NCBI GenBank assembly: GCA_002708825.1
Contig: PAPF01000042.1
Span: forward strand, 1 to 64,000
DNA: 64,000 bases
Origin: Phyllobacteriaceae bacterium
GTDB lineage: Bacteria; Pseudomonadota; Alphaproteobacteria; Rhizobiales; Rhizobiaceae
Direction of reading: 5' to 3'
Part shown: piece by piece, positions 1 to 9,843 of the stretch
Layout: each line of letters opens with the position of its first letter
Position numbering within the stretch: position 1 is the first letter of the stretch
Notes under the pieces: model-generated
Database searches by the model: none
Told to the model about the DNA's origin: nothing
The model's input: only the letters and a program-made list of their open reading frames with translations
Program-made: the position numbers and the translations under genes

Positions 1-113
1 CCGACCGGATTGCCCATGGCATCCACGATGTCGCTGGGCGTGCCGAGCGTCAGGGCATCCGGCGTGCCGTCGCCATCGAGGTCGATGGAGGCCGAGGCGA
101 CCGTGACCGGATC
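1..113. repeat. DNA repeat copy A in adhesin gene
   Basis: Matches 1828-1940 at 111 of 113 positions, without gaps. It encodes the tail of a cadherin-like module (DALTLGTPSDIVDAMGNPVG). Immediately upstream in the reading frame this copy lacks the segment that follows PVTV in the other copy (see findings). Confidence 0.9.
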
Positions 114-3100
114 AATCGATCCCGAGGGCGCGTCATTGACCGCACCCACTTCCACGCTCGCCGAAGCCGTGTTGGTATCCACGCCATCGGCATCCGTCGC
201 GGTGACGGCGAAGGTGCGGGTGCCTTCGGTCGGGTCATGGCTGGTGTTTTCGTAGGTCATTCCGGCGATGATGGCCGAAAGGTCCGCCGCGGCCATGGGT
301 GTGGTTGCACCGGCCGTATTGGTGACCGTGAAGGTGCCCGTGGCCGCGACATAGGCGATGTCGACCTGCGTGCCGCCCACGGTGATGCCGCTCAGGCTGG
401 CATCCTGCGACAGGTCGACGGTCTCGCCGGCAATGACGACCTGTTCGGACGCGCCATCGGCCATGCCGGAGGCCACGACGGTCAGTGACGTGATGTCGTT
501 CTCGCCGGAATCGGAGAGCGCAGCGTCGCTGTCGGCAATGGCAACCGCGCCGCCATCCTCGGTGAAGATGGCGTTTGCATTCTCGGCCACCGCTTGCTGG
601 CCAAGGATCGAGAACTGGAAGAAGGATCCTGCAAGGGACTCGATCTGGAAGTCCTGCATGCCGGAAATGTCGAAGACGAGCAACTGATCGGACAAGCCGG
701 AGTTATCCAGGGGACCGCTGGCCTCCCCGGTAACGGGGTCGTAGGGCGTGTCCATCGAGTCCGCACCGAGATAGAGGTCCGTCTGCTCGACAAGCGTTGG
801 CGTCATGCCATTGGCATCGACGATCCGCACGCGCTCCGTACCGTCGATATCCTTCACGATGAGGTAAGTTCCATCGGGAACGGTACCGCCGGGGAAAGCG
901 ACGATGGCCGGCTGGTTGACCGCGCCAAGCCGCATCTCCGCGAGACGATTGCCATAGGTCTCGATGGCATTCGGATTCTCGATCGTGGTCCATCCGGTCC
1001 GCACGACACCGCCGCCGCCGGTGACAGTGAACCCGGTGCCATCGGGCAGCGTGCCGGCCAGGTCGCCAGCACTGCCGGAAAGCGTTGCGCTCCTGGTCAC
1101 GGTGTTCGTATTGGCCGCGCCGGTCGATGCGTCCGCGTCCAGCGTGAGGGACGCGGCATCGTTGATCCCTTCAACCGTGATCGATGCATTCGCCGTGGCT
1201 GTGAAGCCGCGCGTATCGGTTACCGTGATCGCAAACGTGCGCTGCCCTTCCGTCGGCGCTTCGGAGGTATTGCCATAGCGCAGGAAACTCAAAGCCGCGC
1301 GGGCCTGTTCTTCAGTCAGGGATTGCCCGGCATCCGCATTGGTCACGGTGATGGTCTGGTCGCCATCAAACGCGAACCGGTAGGACACGCCGTCCAAGAG
1401 GACAGTGGCGCTGCGCGCGCCGCCGCCCTCGACAAAGAAGGCGCCGGTACTGACGATGTTCATCGGATAGAGCTTCTCGTGCCCGCTGTCCGGGAACGTG
1501 CCGTCGAAAGCGACGGTCAGCGAGGCGATGCCGACGCCATCGACATCGGAAATGACCAGATCCGCGGCATCATGCAGCGAAACACCGCCCTGCAGGCCTT
1601 CGGTGAAGGTGGCCTCATAACCGGTGCCGGCAGCGCCGGAACTGTCATCGCCGTCGAGATCGATGAACGGATTGTCGTCGACCGCGACCACGGTGCCGAA
1701 GGACAGGGTCAGCGGCGCGCCGTCATCGGTGCCGTCGGTCGGCACGATGGTCAGGTCGGGGACAGGACCGTTGTAATCCTGCGCCGGAGTGAAGGTGTAG
1801 GAGCCGTCGGCATTCACCTGGATGGTGCCGACCGGATTGCCCATGGCATCCACGATGTCGCTGGGCGTGCCGAGCGTCAGGGCATCCGGCGTGCCGTCGC
1901 CATCGAGGTCGATGGAGGCGGAGGCCACCGTGACCGGATCGCCTTCCGCATCGGTGACACTGGTCAGGACGTTGCCATTGACCGGCGTGTCCTCGGTCAC
2001 GGTCACGGGTGCGATGGAGCCGGTCGGCGCGTCATTGACCGCCGTTACGGTGATGGAAGCCGTCCGCACCGCGGAGTCCAGTTCACCGTCATTGACGCTG
2101 ACGGTGATTTCACGCGTCGTTTCATCGGGATTTTCCGAAACACTGGAATAGGTGATCGCTGCAATGGCGGCCTGGTAGTCGGCCAGCGTGGCCGTGCCGG
2201 TCAGTTCAAGGGTGATCGTCCCCGAACCCGCGAGGCTGCCGGGCGCGGCGCCGACAAGCGATATGCCGGCCGGCAGGGTTCCGACCGTAAGCTGATCGCC
2301 GGCAAAGCCGTTGGTCAGCTCGATGGTCGCGCCTTCGAGCATGGTATCGTCGAAGTCGGTGATCAGGACACCGCCGGAAATGGCGGCCGGCGCGCCGTTC
2401 TCCGTGTAGGCGCCATTGTAGTGGCCGCCGGCCACACCGGAGCCGTTGTCGTCGTCGAGATCCAGCACAGGCGCATCATTGACCGGCACGACATGGATTG
2501 TCGTCGTCAGCGTGGCGCTTGAGGCGAATGCCGAATCGGTCGCCGTTATGGTGATCGTCCTGTCAGCAGGATCCGGATTTTCGGGGTTGGTCGCGCTGGG
2601 CAGGAACCTGATGATATCCCTGATGACAACCGTCCAGTCGGCGCTGGTGGTCGTGGGGGCTCCCGTCAGCGTAATAGTGACGGTGCCGTCCGCTGCCAGG
2701 GGTGTTGACGGCACGACGGTTCCCGTGATGCCGCCCGGCATGGCCCCCGACATCGAGAACATGTCGCCGACCAGGCCATTGGTCAGGGTGATGACGACTT
2801 CCGCGATGTTGTCCTCGGCATCGGTGAGGACGAAGTCGCTGTCGACGATCGGGAAGCTCGATTCCTGTTCGGTGAAGGTCACCTGATAGCCGCCATCGTC
2901 GGCACCATCATCGGAGGTGTCGCCCGGTGTGCCGGAATCGTTGTCGGGGTCTAGATTCATCACCGGCGCATCGTTGACGCCTGTCACCGTGCCGAAGGAA
3001 ACCGTTCCCGGGGCGCTGTCCACAGTGCCGTCGGTGGCAATATAGGTCAGGTCCGGAACCGCGCCGTCATAATCGGGCGCCGGCTCGAAGGTCACGTTGC

Positions 3101-6100
3101 CATCGGCCGTGACGGTGATCGTGCCGATCGGGTTGCCGCCGGCATCCGTGACCGGCGTGGCCGCGCCGAGTGTCAGGGCATCCGGCGTGCCGTCGCCGTC
3201 CAGATCCATGGAGGCCGATGCAATGGTCAGCGTGTCGCCATCCGCGTCCGTGTCATTGGCCAGCACGTTCACCGGGCCGGCCGTCGTGTCCTCGGTCACC
3301 GGAATGGTGTCGGTCACGGTCACCGGGCTATCGTTGGTATCGCGGAAAAGGAGGTCCGTTGTCAGCGGAACGGCATTCGAGCCGTCCGCATTCAGCGCGG
3401 GCACACCTTCCAGCGCGAAGTTTCCGGAGCCGTCGACGTTCCCGTCATTCACGTCGAAGCCGTCATTGACATCGGCTCCCTCGAAAATGTCGAGCAGGCC
3501 GTCCCCGTCGGTGTCGGTGCTATCGGTGACCGAGACCGGCCCGCCATCGCCGCGCTCTGCAATGTCGGCCATGCCGTCGCCATCGCTGTCGGAATCGATG
3601 ACATCCGCCCGGCCGTCGCCGTCGGTATCGACGGGTGTCAGCCCCTCGCCTGCGCCGGGCGCGCTTTCATAGGCATCATCGAGGCCGTTGCCATCGGCAT
3701 CCGTGCCTGACGGCGCGGTGTAGCCTGCCGTCGCCTGCGCCTCGACATTGTCGGTGATCCCGTCATTGTCGGAATCAAGGTCTAGGTAGTCGGCGATGCC
3801 GTCACCGTCCGTATCGGCAGCAAGAGGGACCGAAAATCCGGTAGCCGTTGGTGCGGCCACCGAATGGGACGAGCCGCCGAATTCCTTGATGAAGGTATAG
3901 GTGAAGCTGGTCCGGCCGGCCTGCCCGATCAGCAGCACGGCCTGGCCATCGCCATCGACCGTGCTCAGGAAACGGACCTCGTCGCCATTGTCCTGAACCG
4001 TGATCGGCTCGGTCGGGCGCGTGTGATAGGCCGCGATCTGGTCCCTGTCCACGGCTATGCCGCCGGGCTGGTCGAGATCGCCGAAGGTGGTTCCGAAGTT
4101 GATGGCCGCGGGCGTGGAGGTTCCGGCCTCGAAGAAATCGAGGCGGAAGACATAGTCCTGTCCCGTTCCATTGAATTCCGGCAATGCCGCGCCGGGCCCG
4201 TTCACACCGAACGTATACTCCTGGTCCACCGGTTGACTGACAACGGTATAGACGATGTCGATCGAGCGCCCCTGGAAGCTCAAGGCATCCGCATAGGTCA
4301 CCGAGGCGCCAACGCCGGAGGTCGAATGGACCGTGACGCTCGATGGTGTCGTGCGGACCGCCAACTCCCCAACGCCGGCATAGTAGAACGGAGAGGCGGC
4401 CGGCGTGCCATATTCGACCGTATCGAGAATGCCGTCATTGTCGTCGTCGAGGTCGTCGGTGTTGGCAACACCGTCGCCATCGCTGTCGCGGGCAAGCGTG
4501 ATCGTGCCCGTGCCGGTACCGCCATTGCCATCGGAAGCGACATATCTGAGCGACTCGATATCGTTCACGCCCTGTGCCATGACGAGATCGAGCGTGCCGT
4601 CGGCCTTCAGCGTCACGGTGGTGCCGGAGGCGAGCGTGACCGGCGTGCCGACCGTCAGCGCGATCTGCGTGCCCGGATCGGCCAGGTCGATGATGTGCGT
4701 CAGGGCAAGCGTGTCGCCATCGGCATCGGTGTCGTTGGCCAGCGCGTCGACATTGACCACCGTGCCGGGCACCGCCGTCACAGGGCCATCGGTGGCGGCC
4801 ACCGGAGCGTCGTTGACGCCGGTCACGGTGCCGAAGGACACGGTGACGGGCGCGCCTTCATCCGTTCCGTCGGTCGGCGTAAAGGTGAGGTCAGGGACCG
4901 CGCCATCATAATCCGGCGCCGGCTCAAAGGTGACATTGCCGTCCGCCGCGACCGTGATCGTGCCAATGGGATTGCCGCCCGCATCGGTGATGGGCGTCGC
5001 GGTGCCCAGCGTCAGCGCATCCGGCGTTCCGTCGCCGTTCGTGTCGATGGTGGCGGAAGCGATGGTGATCGTATCGCCTTCCAGGTCGGTCAGGTTGGCG
5101 AGCACGTTGACCGGGCCGGCTGTCGTGTCCTCCGTCACCGCAATGGGATCGGCGGTGCCCGTGGGCGCATCGTTGACGGGCACGACATCGACGCTGGCAG
5201 ACGCGGTGTTGGAGGAAAGCCCGGCGGAATCAGTAGCGGTGAAGGCGAAGCTGCGCACGCCGCCGGTCGGATCCTGGCTGGTGTTCTCGTAGGTCATGCC
5301 GGCGATCAGCGTGTCGAGATCAGCCACGGCCATGGGCGTGGTTGCACCCGCCGTATTGGTGACCGTGAAGGTGCCCGTGGCCGCGACATATCCGATGTCG
5401 ACCTGCGTGCCGCCCACGGTGATGCCACTCAGGCTGGCATCCTGGGACAGGTCCACGGTCTGGCCGGCGATGACGACCTGCTCGGCTGCGCCATCGGCCA
5501 TGCCCGTGGCGACGACGCTCAGCGACGTGATATCGGCTTCGCCAAGGTCGGCAAGCGTGGCATCGGCATCGGCAATGGCCACCGCGCCGCCATCCTCGGT
5601 GAAGGTGGAGGACGCGCCGGCCGCGCGGCCGTTGACGCGGAAGATCAGCTGTTCATTCGAGGTTTCGCCTATCGCGGCGTAATCCACCGAGACATTGTCG
5701 GAATTCACGGTCACCGACCAGGTCGTATCCCCGGTTCCGACGGGGAAATTGAGAATATCCCCGGAGTGGATCGTTGCGCCATCCGCGAAATTGGAGATCT
5801 GGCCATCGGGATCGGAGAGCGTGGCCGACCCGCCACCCACCCAGGTAAGCGTGAATGTCCCTGCATCGATCCCAAGGGTAGCCCGCCCTGCCGGCGCGAC
5901 TTCGATGGAGTCGATGATCGAATTTTCGCGCGGCGACGCATCGAAGCTGAACTGGTAGCTGTCGTTGCCCCCGGTGGTTCCGAGCAGCCGCGCGACGAGA
6001 CCCCCGTCTTCAAGAATCGGCGTTATGCCCGGCAGGTAACCGGTCGAACCGGTCCGTTCGAGCGAGAAATCCGCCCCCCATGTGCTGCCGTCCCCGAACG

Positions 6101-9100
6101 TCCCGGCGACGGTCGTCCCGTCATTGCCCGTCGTCGCGATGCCGGGGAAGGTGCCGGGATTGGCGGTGCTGTTGTCACCGTCAAGATCGATGACAGGCGC
6201 GTCGTTGACGGCGGCCATGGCGATGCGCGCGCGCGCCGTGTTCGACACCAGGCCATCGGCATCGGTTGCCGTGATGAAGATGTTGCGAACCGTGCCTTGC
6301 GGGTTCTCGCTGGTGTTCTCGTAGGCGATGGTGCGAACAAGGGCGCTCAGGTCGGCATCGGCAATGGGCGTGGTGGCGCCGGCCGTGCTGGTCACGGTCA
6401 AGGTCGCGCTGGTGGCGTTGTAGGCGATGTCCACCTGGCTGCCGCCGATATCCAGCGCGCTCACGGAGCCATTCACCGACAGGTCGAAGGTGTGGCCGCC
6501 AATGGTCAAAAGCTCGTTCGCGCCATCCTGCCTGCCTGCGACCACAACGGAAAGGCTGGTGATATCGTTTTCGCCAAGGGAGGAAACCGTGGCATCGAGC
6601 TGGGCACCCGCAACGAGGGGACCGCCCTCGGTGAAGGTGGCGGACGTACCTGTGCCGTGCCCGATGACACGGAAGATGACATCCTCGTTGGTGGTTTCGG
6701 CACCACTGTCGGAGACATATTCGACCGCGACATTGTCGCTGGGCACACGAACAGACCAGCTCGCGGTATCGGTCGCCGCGGCGAGATGCAGCACGTCGCC
6801 GGACATGATGATGTCGCCATCGTTGAAATTGTCGATCTGGCCATCCGGATCGGAGAGAACGGCCGCCGTGCCGCCGCCTGTCCATGTAATGGTATAGGTG
6901 CCGGGTTCGGAGGAAATGGCGTCCTTTCCGCCGACGACGACGGCATCGACGATGCTTGTCGGTTCAGCGGTCGCGGTGAATTCGACCGCAAAGGAGTCAC
7001 CCGTTGCGGCATCGTCCTGGGCACGGGCCACGATACCGCCATCATAGGTAAAGGTATCCATCACCGGGGAATACCCGGTCGCAGACGTGCGGGTCAGCGT
7101 CCATCCCGCTACCCATGTCGCGCCGTCGCCGATGCGTCCTGACGCCCCGGTGTCGGTCTCGGTCGTGAGCTGGGTCGTCGGGAAGATGCCGGGCGGATTC
7201 GTGGTGCTGTCGGCCACGTCGAGGTCGATGACCGGCGCGTCGTTGGCAGGCGTCACATTGGCGAATTGCAGCGTGCCGGGCGTATTTCCGCCGTTTCCGT
7301 CCGTCGCCGTGTAGTTGATCGCCGGCACGGCGCCCGTGTAACCGGGGGCCGGCGCGAAGGCATAGCTGCCATCGGCGTTGATGCGGACAGCGCCGACACC
7401 AGCGATCACGGCCGTTTGGCCTGGCGCGTAGTTCGTCGCGTCCCCGTCAACGGTGAAGCCGGAAACCGTGATGGGATCGCCTTCGGCATCGGTTGCGCCG
7501 TCAAGCACGTTGCCCGTTGCGACCACGTCCTCGGTGACCGGAACGTCGCCCGTTCCGGCGGCCAGAACCGGCGCGTCATTGGTGTCGCGGAACAGCAGGT
7601 CGCGGGTCAGCGGTATGGCGTTGGAACCGTCGGGATCGAGCGTCGCGACCCCGGCCAGGTTGAAATTGCCCGAACCGTCGATGTTGTCATCAAAGGATCG
7701 GTGCCCATCGGCGGCATCCGCGCCCTCGAAAATGTCAAGGAGGCCATCCTGGTCCGTATCGGTCGTGGACGTAACCGTGGTGGCCTGACCGTCACCGCGT
7801 TCGGCAATGTCGAGGACACCGTCGCCGTCGGAATCCGTGTCATACATGTCCACGATGCCGTCGCCATCCGTGTCGACGGGCGTCAGGCCCATGGAGAGGG
7901 CCGGATCGGCCGAGGTCGTGTCGGCGTCATAGGCGTCGTCGAGACCGTCTCCATCGATATCCACACCGGAAGGCGCGATATAGCCCGCGGTCGACTGGGC
8001 TTCCACATTGTTGGTTATGCCGTCATTGTCGGTATCGAGATCGCGATGCTCGGGCACACCGTCGCCATCAAGGTCGTAGTTGACAACATTGACAGTCGTC
8101 GTCGTCGCGTTGGGCAATACAGGATCGCTGAACAAATACCCTGTGCCGGTCGTGCGCTTGTCGAGCCGGATATTGAAGGAAGACAATATATCCGTGTTGA
8201 TCGTCACCGCATTTTCAGGCGTGGTAATGTCACTCACGATAGTTGTCGACTTGAAAACGAGATCAGACCCTACCGTTTCCACTGTAATATCTGTCGGATC
8301 CGAAACCGTGTATCTTCCAACGAAACTTTGATCTATTGTAATTAATTCATCACCGCTAATCGGCGAACTGTCAATATCAACGAACGTGAATTGGCCCTCC
8401 AGCGCGAAGGGCGTGTTCGTACCACTGATGAGGAATTCTACTTTTATTTCCGCCTGGCCGGACGTGGCTGCGCCCTCAAGAAGAAACGCTACGCGCTCTC
8501 CTTGACTCTCGGTAGTTCCATCGAGATTGATGATCATGTTCGCGGGATCGGAATTCGCGACGACAGTCAATCTCAAGTCGACATCCACGCCGCCATAGTT
8601 GCCAACATTCACGTAAGTCGCAGTATCACCCACATTGCCCGCGGCGCCGGCGGACGTGAAGTTTAACGTCGCGCCGTTCAATTGCGGGGTCAGCGGCGCA
8701 GGCGAAAGTACCTTCGAAATTGACAGTTCGGTATCGTCGATGATGCCGTCGCCATCGTCGTCGATGTCGAATTCGTCATCGACGCCGTCTCCGTCCGTGT
8801 CGATCAGCGTGCCCTGAAAGGCCGAAGCGACCAGACTGTCGGCCTCCACTGTTCCAGCGTGGCGCTCCAGCACCCAGTCGCCACCAAGGGATGAGGCGCC
8901 GGTCAGGTCGTCGGAAGCGGCGATATCCGCCCCCGTCGCCCTGGCCAGCGCCTCGACGGCTGACGCCCCCGTCAGGTCCGCCGCAAAATCGCAACCGTAG
9001 ATGAGGATGTCGGCCTCGGCCGACAGGGCCGCGCCGATGGCGGCCAGTTCACCGGCATGGCTGCCTTCAATGGATTGCGCGTCGAGCACGGCATTGCCGA

Positions 9101-9539
9101 GCGTCAATTCGCCCGGCCGCCCGTGCGAGAGGATGTGGATCGCATCGATGCCGGAGCGTCCCTCCAGCACCGATGCGATCTGCGCGACGCCGTCGGAGGA
9201 AGCGGCGAGCGTGTGCACCTCGGCGTTTTCCGGCAGTGCGGCCAGGAGGGCGTCCGCACCGTCAACTCCGGCGTCGATGAAATAGACCTGCGTTCGCGTC
9301 TCTTGTGCCGGCGCGGCCAGCGCGGCAGCCAGTTCTGCGATATCTCCCGCATCATGGACGGGCGCGCTGTCGTGCGCGGCATCCCGTGCGAGATCGGCGG
9401 CCGTCTCAACCATGGCCGCATCGAGCAGCACGCGTGGCTCCAGCGCCTCCGGCAAGGCGATGCCCGGCCTGGCCTTTTGCACCGCCTGGCCTTCACCGCG
9501 CTGTTTCCTGCCGATCCCCCGAACGCGCCTGGTTGCCAT
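1..9539 (-). CDS. giant repeat adhesin with LEPRVLLDAA motif and DUF4347 domain, 3' end outside window
   Basis: Reading frame open from an ATG at 9539 to the left edge: 3179 codons without a stop, so the C-terminus is missing. An in-frame TAG at 9549-9551 and an AGAGGG site just before the ATG fix the start. Residues 33-42 read LEPRVLLDAA, a motif seen near the N-terminus of many giant extracellular proteins. Residues about 80-245 match DUF4347 (VYFIDAGVDGAD, IHILSHGRPGELTLGN, ILIYGCDFAAD). Aspartate-rich thrombospondin-type-3 blocks lie near residues 246-272, 487-615, 1677-1710 and 1908-2030. The rest is cadherin/VCBS-like modules ending in VNDAP or TNDAP and three modules starting FTEDGG or FTEGG. 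No signal peptide is visible, so type I secretion with a signal at the missing C-terminus is the likely route (inference). A cell-surface or biofilm adhesin is the expected role; the ligand is unknown. Confidence 0.9.
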   Translation of the reverse strand, partial: MATRRVRGIGRKQRGEGQAVQKARPGIALPEALEPRVLLDAAMVETAADLARDAAHDSAPVHDAGDIAELAAALAAPAQETRTQVYFIDAGVDGADALLAALPENAEVHTLAASSDGVAQIASVLEGRSGIDAIHILSHGRPGELTLGNAVLDAQSIEGSHAGELAAIGAALSAEADILIYGCDFAADLTGASAVEALARATGADIAASDDLTGASSLGGDWVLERHAGTVEADSLVASAFQGTLIDTDGDGVDDEFDIDDDGDGIIDDTELSISKVLSPAPLTPQLNGATLNFTSAGAAGNVGDTATYVNVGNYGGVDVDLRLTVVANSDPANMIINLDGTTESQGERVAFLLEGAATSGQAEIKVEFLISGTNTPFALEGQFTFVDIDSSPISGDELITIDQSFVGRYTVSDPTDITVETVGSDLVFKSTTIVSDITTPENAVTINTDILSSFNIRLDKRTTGTGYLFSDPVLPNATTTTVNVVNYDLDGDGVPEHRDLDTDNDGITNNVEAQSTAGYIAPSGVDIDGDGLDDAYDADTTSADPALSMGLTPVDTDGDGIVDMYDTDSDGDGVLDIAERGDGQATTVTSTTDTDQDGLLDIFEGADAADGHRSFDDNIDGSGNFNLAGVATLDPDGSNAIPLTRDLLFRDTNDAPVLAAGTGDVPVTEDVVATGNVLDGATDAEGDPITVSGFTVDGDATNYAPGQTAVIAGVGAVRINADGSYAFAPAPGYTGAVPAINYTATDGNGGNTPGTLQFANVTPANDAPVIDLDVADSTTNPPGIFPTTQLTTETDTGASGRIGDGATWVAGWTLTRTSATGYSPVMDTFTYDGGIVARAQDDAATGDSFAVEFTATAEPTSIVDAVVVGGKDAISSEPGTYTITWTGGGTAAVLSDPDGQIDNFNDGDIIMSGDVLHLAAATDTASWSVRVPSDNVAVEYVSDSGAETTNEDVIFRVIGHGTGTSATFTEGGPLVAGAQLDATVSSLGENDITSLSVVVAGRQDGANELLTIGGHTFDLSVNGSVSALDIGGSQVDIAYNATSATLTVTSTAGATTPIADADLSALVRTIAYENTSENPQGTVRNIFITATDADGLVSNTARARIAMAAVNDAPVIDLDGDNSTANPGTFPGIATTGNDGTTVAGTFGDGSTWGADFSLERTGSTGYLPGITPILEDGGLVARLLGTTGGNDSYQFSFDASPRENSIIDSIEVAPAGRATLGIDAGTFTLTWVGGGSATLSDPDGQISNFADGATIHSGDILNFPVGTGDTTWSVTVNSDNVSVDYAAIGETSNEQLIFRVNGRAAGASSTFTEDGGAVAIADADATLADLGEADITSLSVVATGMADGAAEQVVIAGQTVDLSQDASLSGITVGGTQVDIGYVAATGTFTVTNTAGATTPMAVADLDTLIAGMTYENTSQDPTGGVRSFAFTATDSAGLSSNTASASVDVVPVNDAPTGTADPIAVTEDTTAGPVNVLANLTDLEGDTITIASATIDTNGDGTPDALTLGTATPITDAGGNPIGTITVAADGNVTFEPAPDYDGAVPDLTFTPTDGTDEGAPVTVSFGTVTGVNDAPVAATDGPVTAVPGTVVNVDALANDTDADGDTLALTHIIDLADPGTQIALTVGTPVTLASGTTVTLKADGTLDLVMAQGVNDIESLRYVASDGNGGTGTGTITLARDSDGDGVANTDDLDDDNDGILDTVEYGTPAASPFYYAGVGELAVRTTPSSVTVHSTSGVGASVTYADALSFQGRSIDIVYTVVSQPVDQEYTFGVNGPGAALPEFNGTGQDYVFRLDFFEAGTSTPAAINFGTTFGDLDQPGGIAVDRDQIAAYHTRPTEPITVQDNGDEVRFLSTVDGDGQAVLLIGQAGRTSFTYTFIKEFGGSSHSVAAPTATGFSVPLAADTDGDGIADYLDLDSDNDGITDNVEAQATAGYTAPSGTDADGNGLDDAYESAPGAGEGLTPVDTDGDGRADVIDSDSDGDGMADIAERGDGGPVSVTDSTDTDGDGLLDIFEGADVNDGFDVNDGNVDGSGNFALEGVPALNADGSNAVPLTTDLLFRDTNDSPVTVTDTIPVTEDTTAGPVNVLANDTDADGDTLTIASASMDLDGDGTPDALTLGAATPVTDAGGNPIGTITVTADGNVTFEPAPDYDGAVPDLTYIATDGTVDSAPGTVSFGTVTGVNDAPVMNLDPDNDSGTPGDTSDDGADDGGYQVTFTEQESSFPIVDSDFVLTDAEDNIAEVVITLTNGLVGDMFSMSGAMPGGITGTVVPSTPLAADGTVTITLTGAPTTTSADWTVVIRDIIRFLPSATNPENPDPADRTITITATDSAFASSATLTTTIHVVPVNDAPVLDLDDDNGSGVAGGHYNGAYTENGAPAAISGGVLITDFDDTMLEGATIELTNGFAGDQLTVGTLPAGISLVGAAPGSLAGSGTITLELTGTATLADYQAAIAAITYSSVSENPDETTREITVSVNDGELDSAVRTASITVTAVNDAPTGSIAPVTVTEDTPVNGNVLTSVTDAEGDPVTVASASIDLDGDGTPDALTLGTPSDIVDAMGNPVGTIQVNADGSYTFTPAQDYNGPVPDLTIVPTDGTDDGAPLTLSFGTVVAVDDNPFIDLDGDDSSGAAGTGYEATFTEGLQGGVSLHDAADLVISDVDGVGIASLTVAFDGTFPDSGHEKLYPMNIVSTGAFFVEGGGARSATVLLDGVSYRFAFDGDQTITVTNADAGQSLTEEQARAALSFLRYGNTSEAPTEGQRTFAITVTDTRGFTATANASITVEGINDAASLTLDADASTGAANTNTVTRSATLSGSAGDLAGTLPDGTGFTVTGGGGVVRTGWTTIENPNAIETYGNRLAEMRLGAVNQPAIVAFPGGTVPDGTYLIVKDIDGTERVRIVDANGMTPTLVEQTDLYLGADSMDTPYDPVTGEASGPLDNSGLSDQLLVFDISGMQDFQIESLAGSFFQFSILGQQAVAENANAIFTEDGGAVAIADSDAALSDSGENDITSLTVVASGMADGASEQVVIAGETVDLSQDASLSGITVGGTQVDIAYVAATGTFTVTNTAGATTPMAAADLSAIIAGMTYENTSHDPTEGTRTFAVTATDADGVDTNTASASVEVGAVNDAPSGSIDPVTVASASIDLDGDGTPDALTLGTPSDIVDAMGNPV
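244..570. repeat. FTEDGG module, DNA repeat copy A
   Basis: Aligns without gaps to 5281-5607 (constant offset 5037) with high identity. It encodes a module running from FTEDGGAVAIAD to AGMTYENTS. A third, more divergent protein-level copy lies near 6320-6650. Confidence 0.85.
1828..1940. repeat. DNA repeat copy B in adhesin gene
   Basis: Matches 1-113 at 111 of 113 positions. Here the module keeps its full linker, TEDTPVNGNVLTSVTDAEGD, between two PVTV motifs. Confidence 0.9.
3321..3815 (-). repeat. TSP3 VEAQ-type module, copy in central part of adhesin
   Basis: Encodes a chain of calcium-loop repeats ([20 protein letters not shown]), then VEAQATAGYTAPSGTDADG, GLDDAYE, IAERGDG, LLDIFEGAD and LLFRDTND. 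The same order recurs at 7570-8075, and the first half also in a different gene at 31080-31361. Confidence 0.8.
5281..5607. repeat. FTEDGG module, DNA repeat copy B
   Basis: Gap-free partner of 244-570. The pattern suggests module duplication within the adhesin gene by intragenic recombination. Confidence 0.85.
7570..8075 (-). repeat. TSP3 VEAQ-type module, N-terminal copy in adhesin
   Basis: Same module order as 3321-3815: [64 protein letters not shown] and LLFRDTND. Known TSP3 loops of this DxDxDG type bind calcium and stiffen extracellular proteins. Confidence 0.8.
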
Positions 9540-9608
9540 GATAGCCCTCTATGGTTGCATTTTGATCCGTTGCACTATCTACGCGATTGATTGACAAAAA
9601 GTAAACGG

Positions 9609-9630
9609 TTGTATTTCTGATTTTATACAA
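9609..9630. promoter_or_regulatory. inverted repeat TTGTAT-N10-ATACAA, candidate operator
   Basis: Perfect 6-bp arms separated by 10 bp, in the AT-rich zone 70-91 bp upstream of the adhesin start. This is the geometry of a dimeric DNA-binding protein site. The regulator cannot be named from sequence. Confidence 0.4.
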
Positions 9631-9829
9631 ATTTCCGGTTGTTTTCCCGAAATTGCAACCACGGGCGGGGGTTTTTCGCATTCCGGCGCCCGAAGGGGCG
9701 GTGCCTTTCGCCAAATGCGAAACCGGCACGGGCATCCGCCGGGCGCGGACGGGCGAATCAGATGCGGGGAACCGGGAGGACAAACCAAGCCTTGACGGCG
9801 CCCTCCGCAGGCGGGAAAAGGGCAGCAGT

Positions 9830-9843
9830 TTACGATAACGTAA
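9830..9843 (+). promoter_or_regulatory. TTACG-N4-CGTAA palindrome upstream of nitronate monooxygenase gene
   Basis: Perfect inverted repeat 18 bp before the start codon. The extended element TTTACGATAACGTAAGTT matches TTTACGTCAATGTAAGTT upstream of fadD at 15 of 18 positions. It resembles the sites described for LiuR, a MerR-family regulator of branched-chain amino acid and fatty acid catabolism. The assignment to LiuR is inference. Confidence 0.45.

Noticed and set aside
594-2522. Plus-strand open frame of 642 codons
   Set aside because: Antisense to adhesin modules, same reason as for 3864-7142; no ribosome site and no recognisable domain.
3864-7142. Plus-strand open frame of 1092 codons
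   Set aside because: It lies opposite the adhesin gene in a GC-rich, aspartate-rich repeat. Antisense of GAT/GAC-rich repeats rarely gives stops; the product has no domain and is Arg/Gly/Asp-rich noise.
1-9539. CRISPR-like or satellite repeats
   Set aside because: All repeats are multiples of three, in frame with one long coding region and vary like protein modules; no regular spacers.
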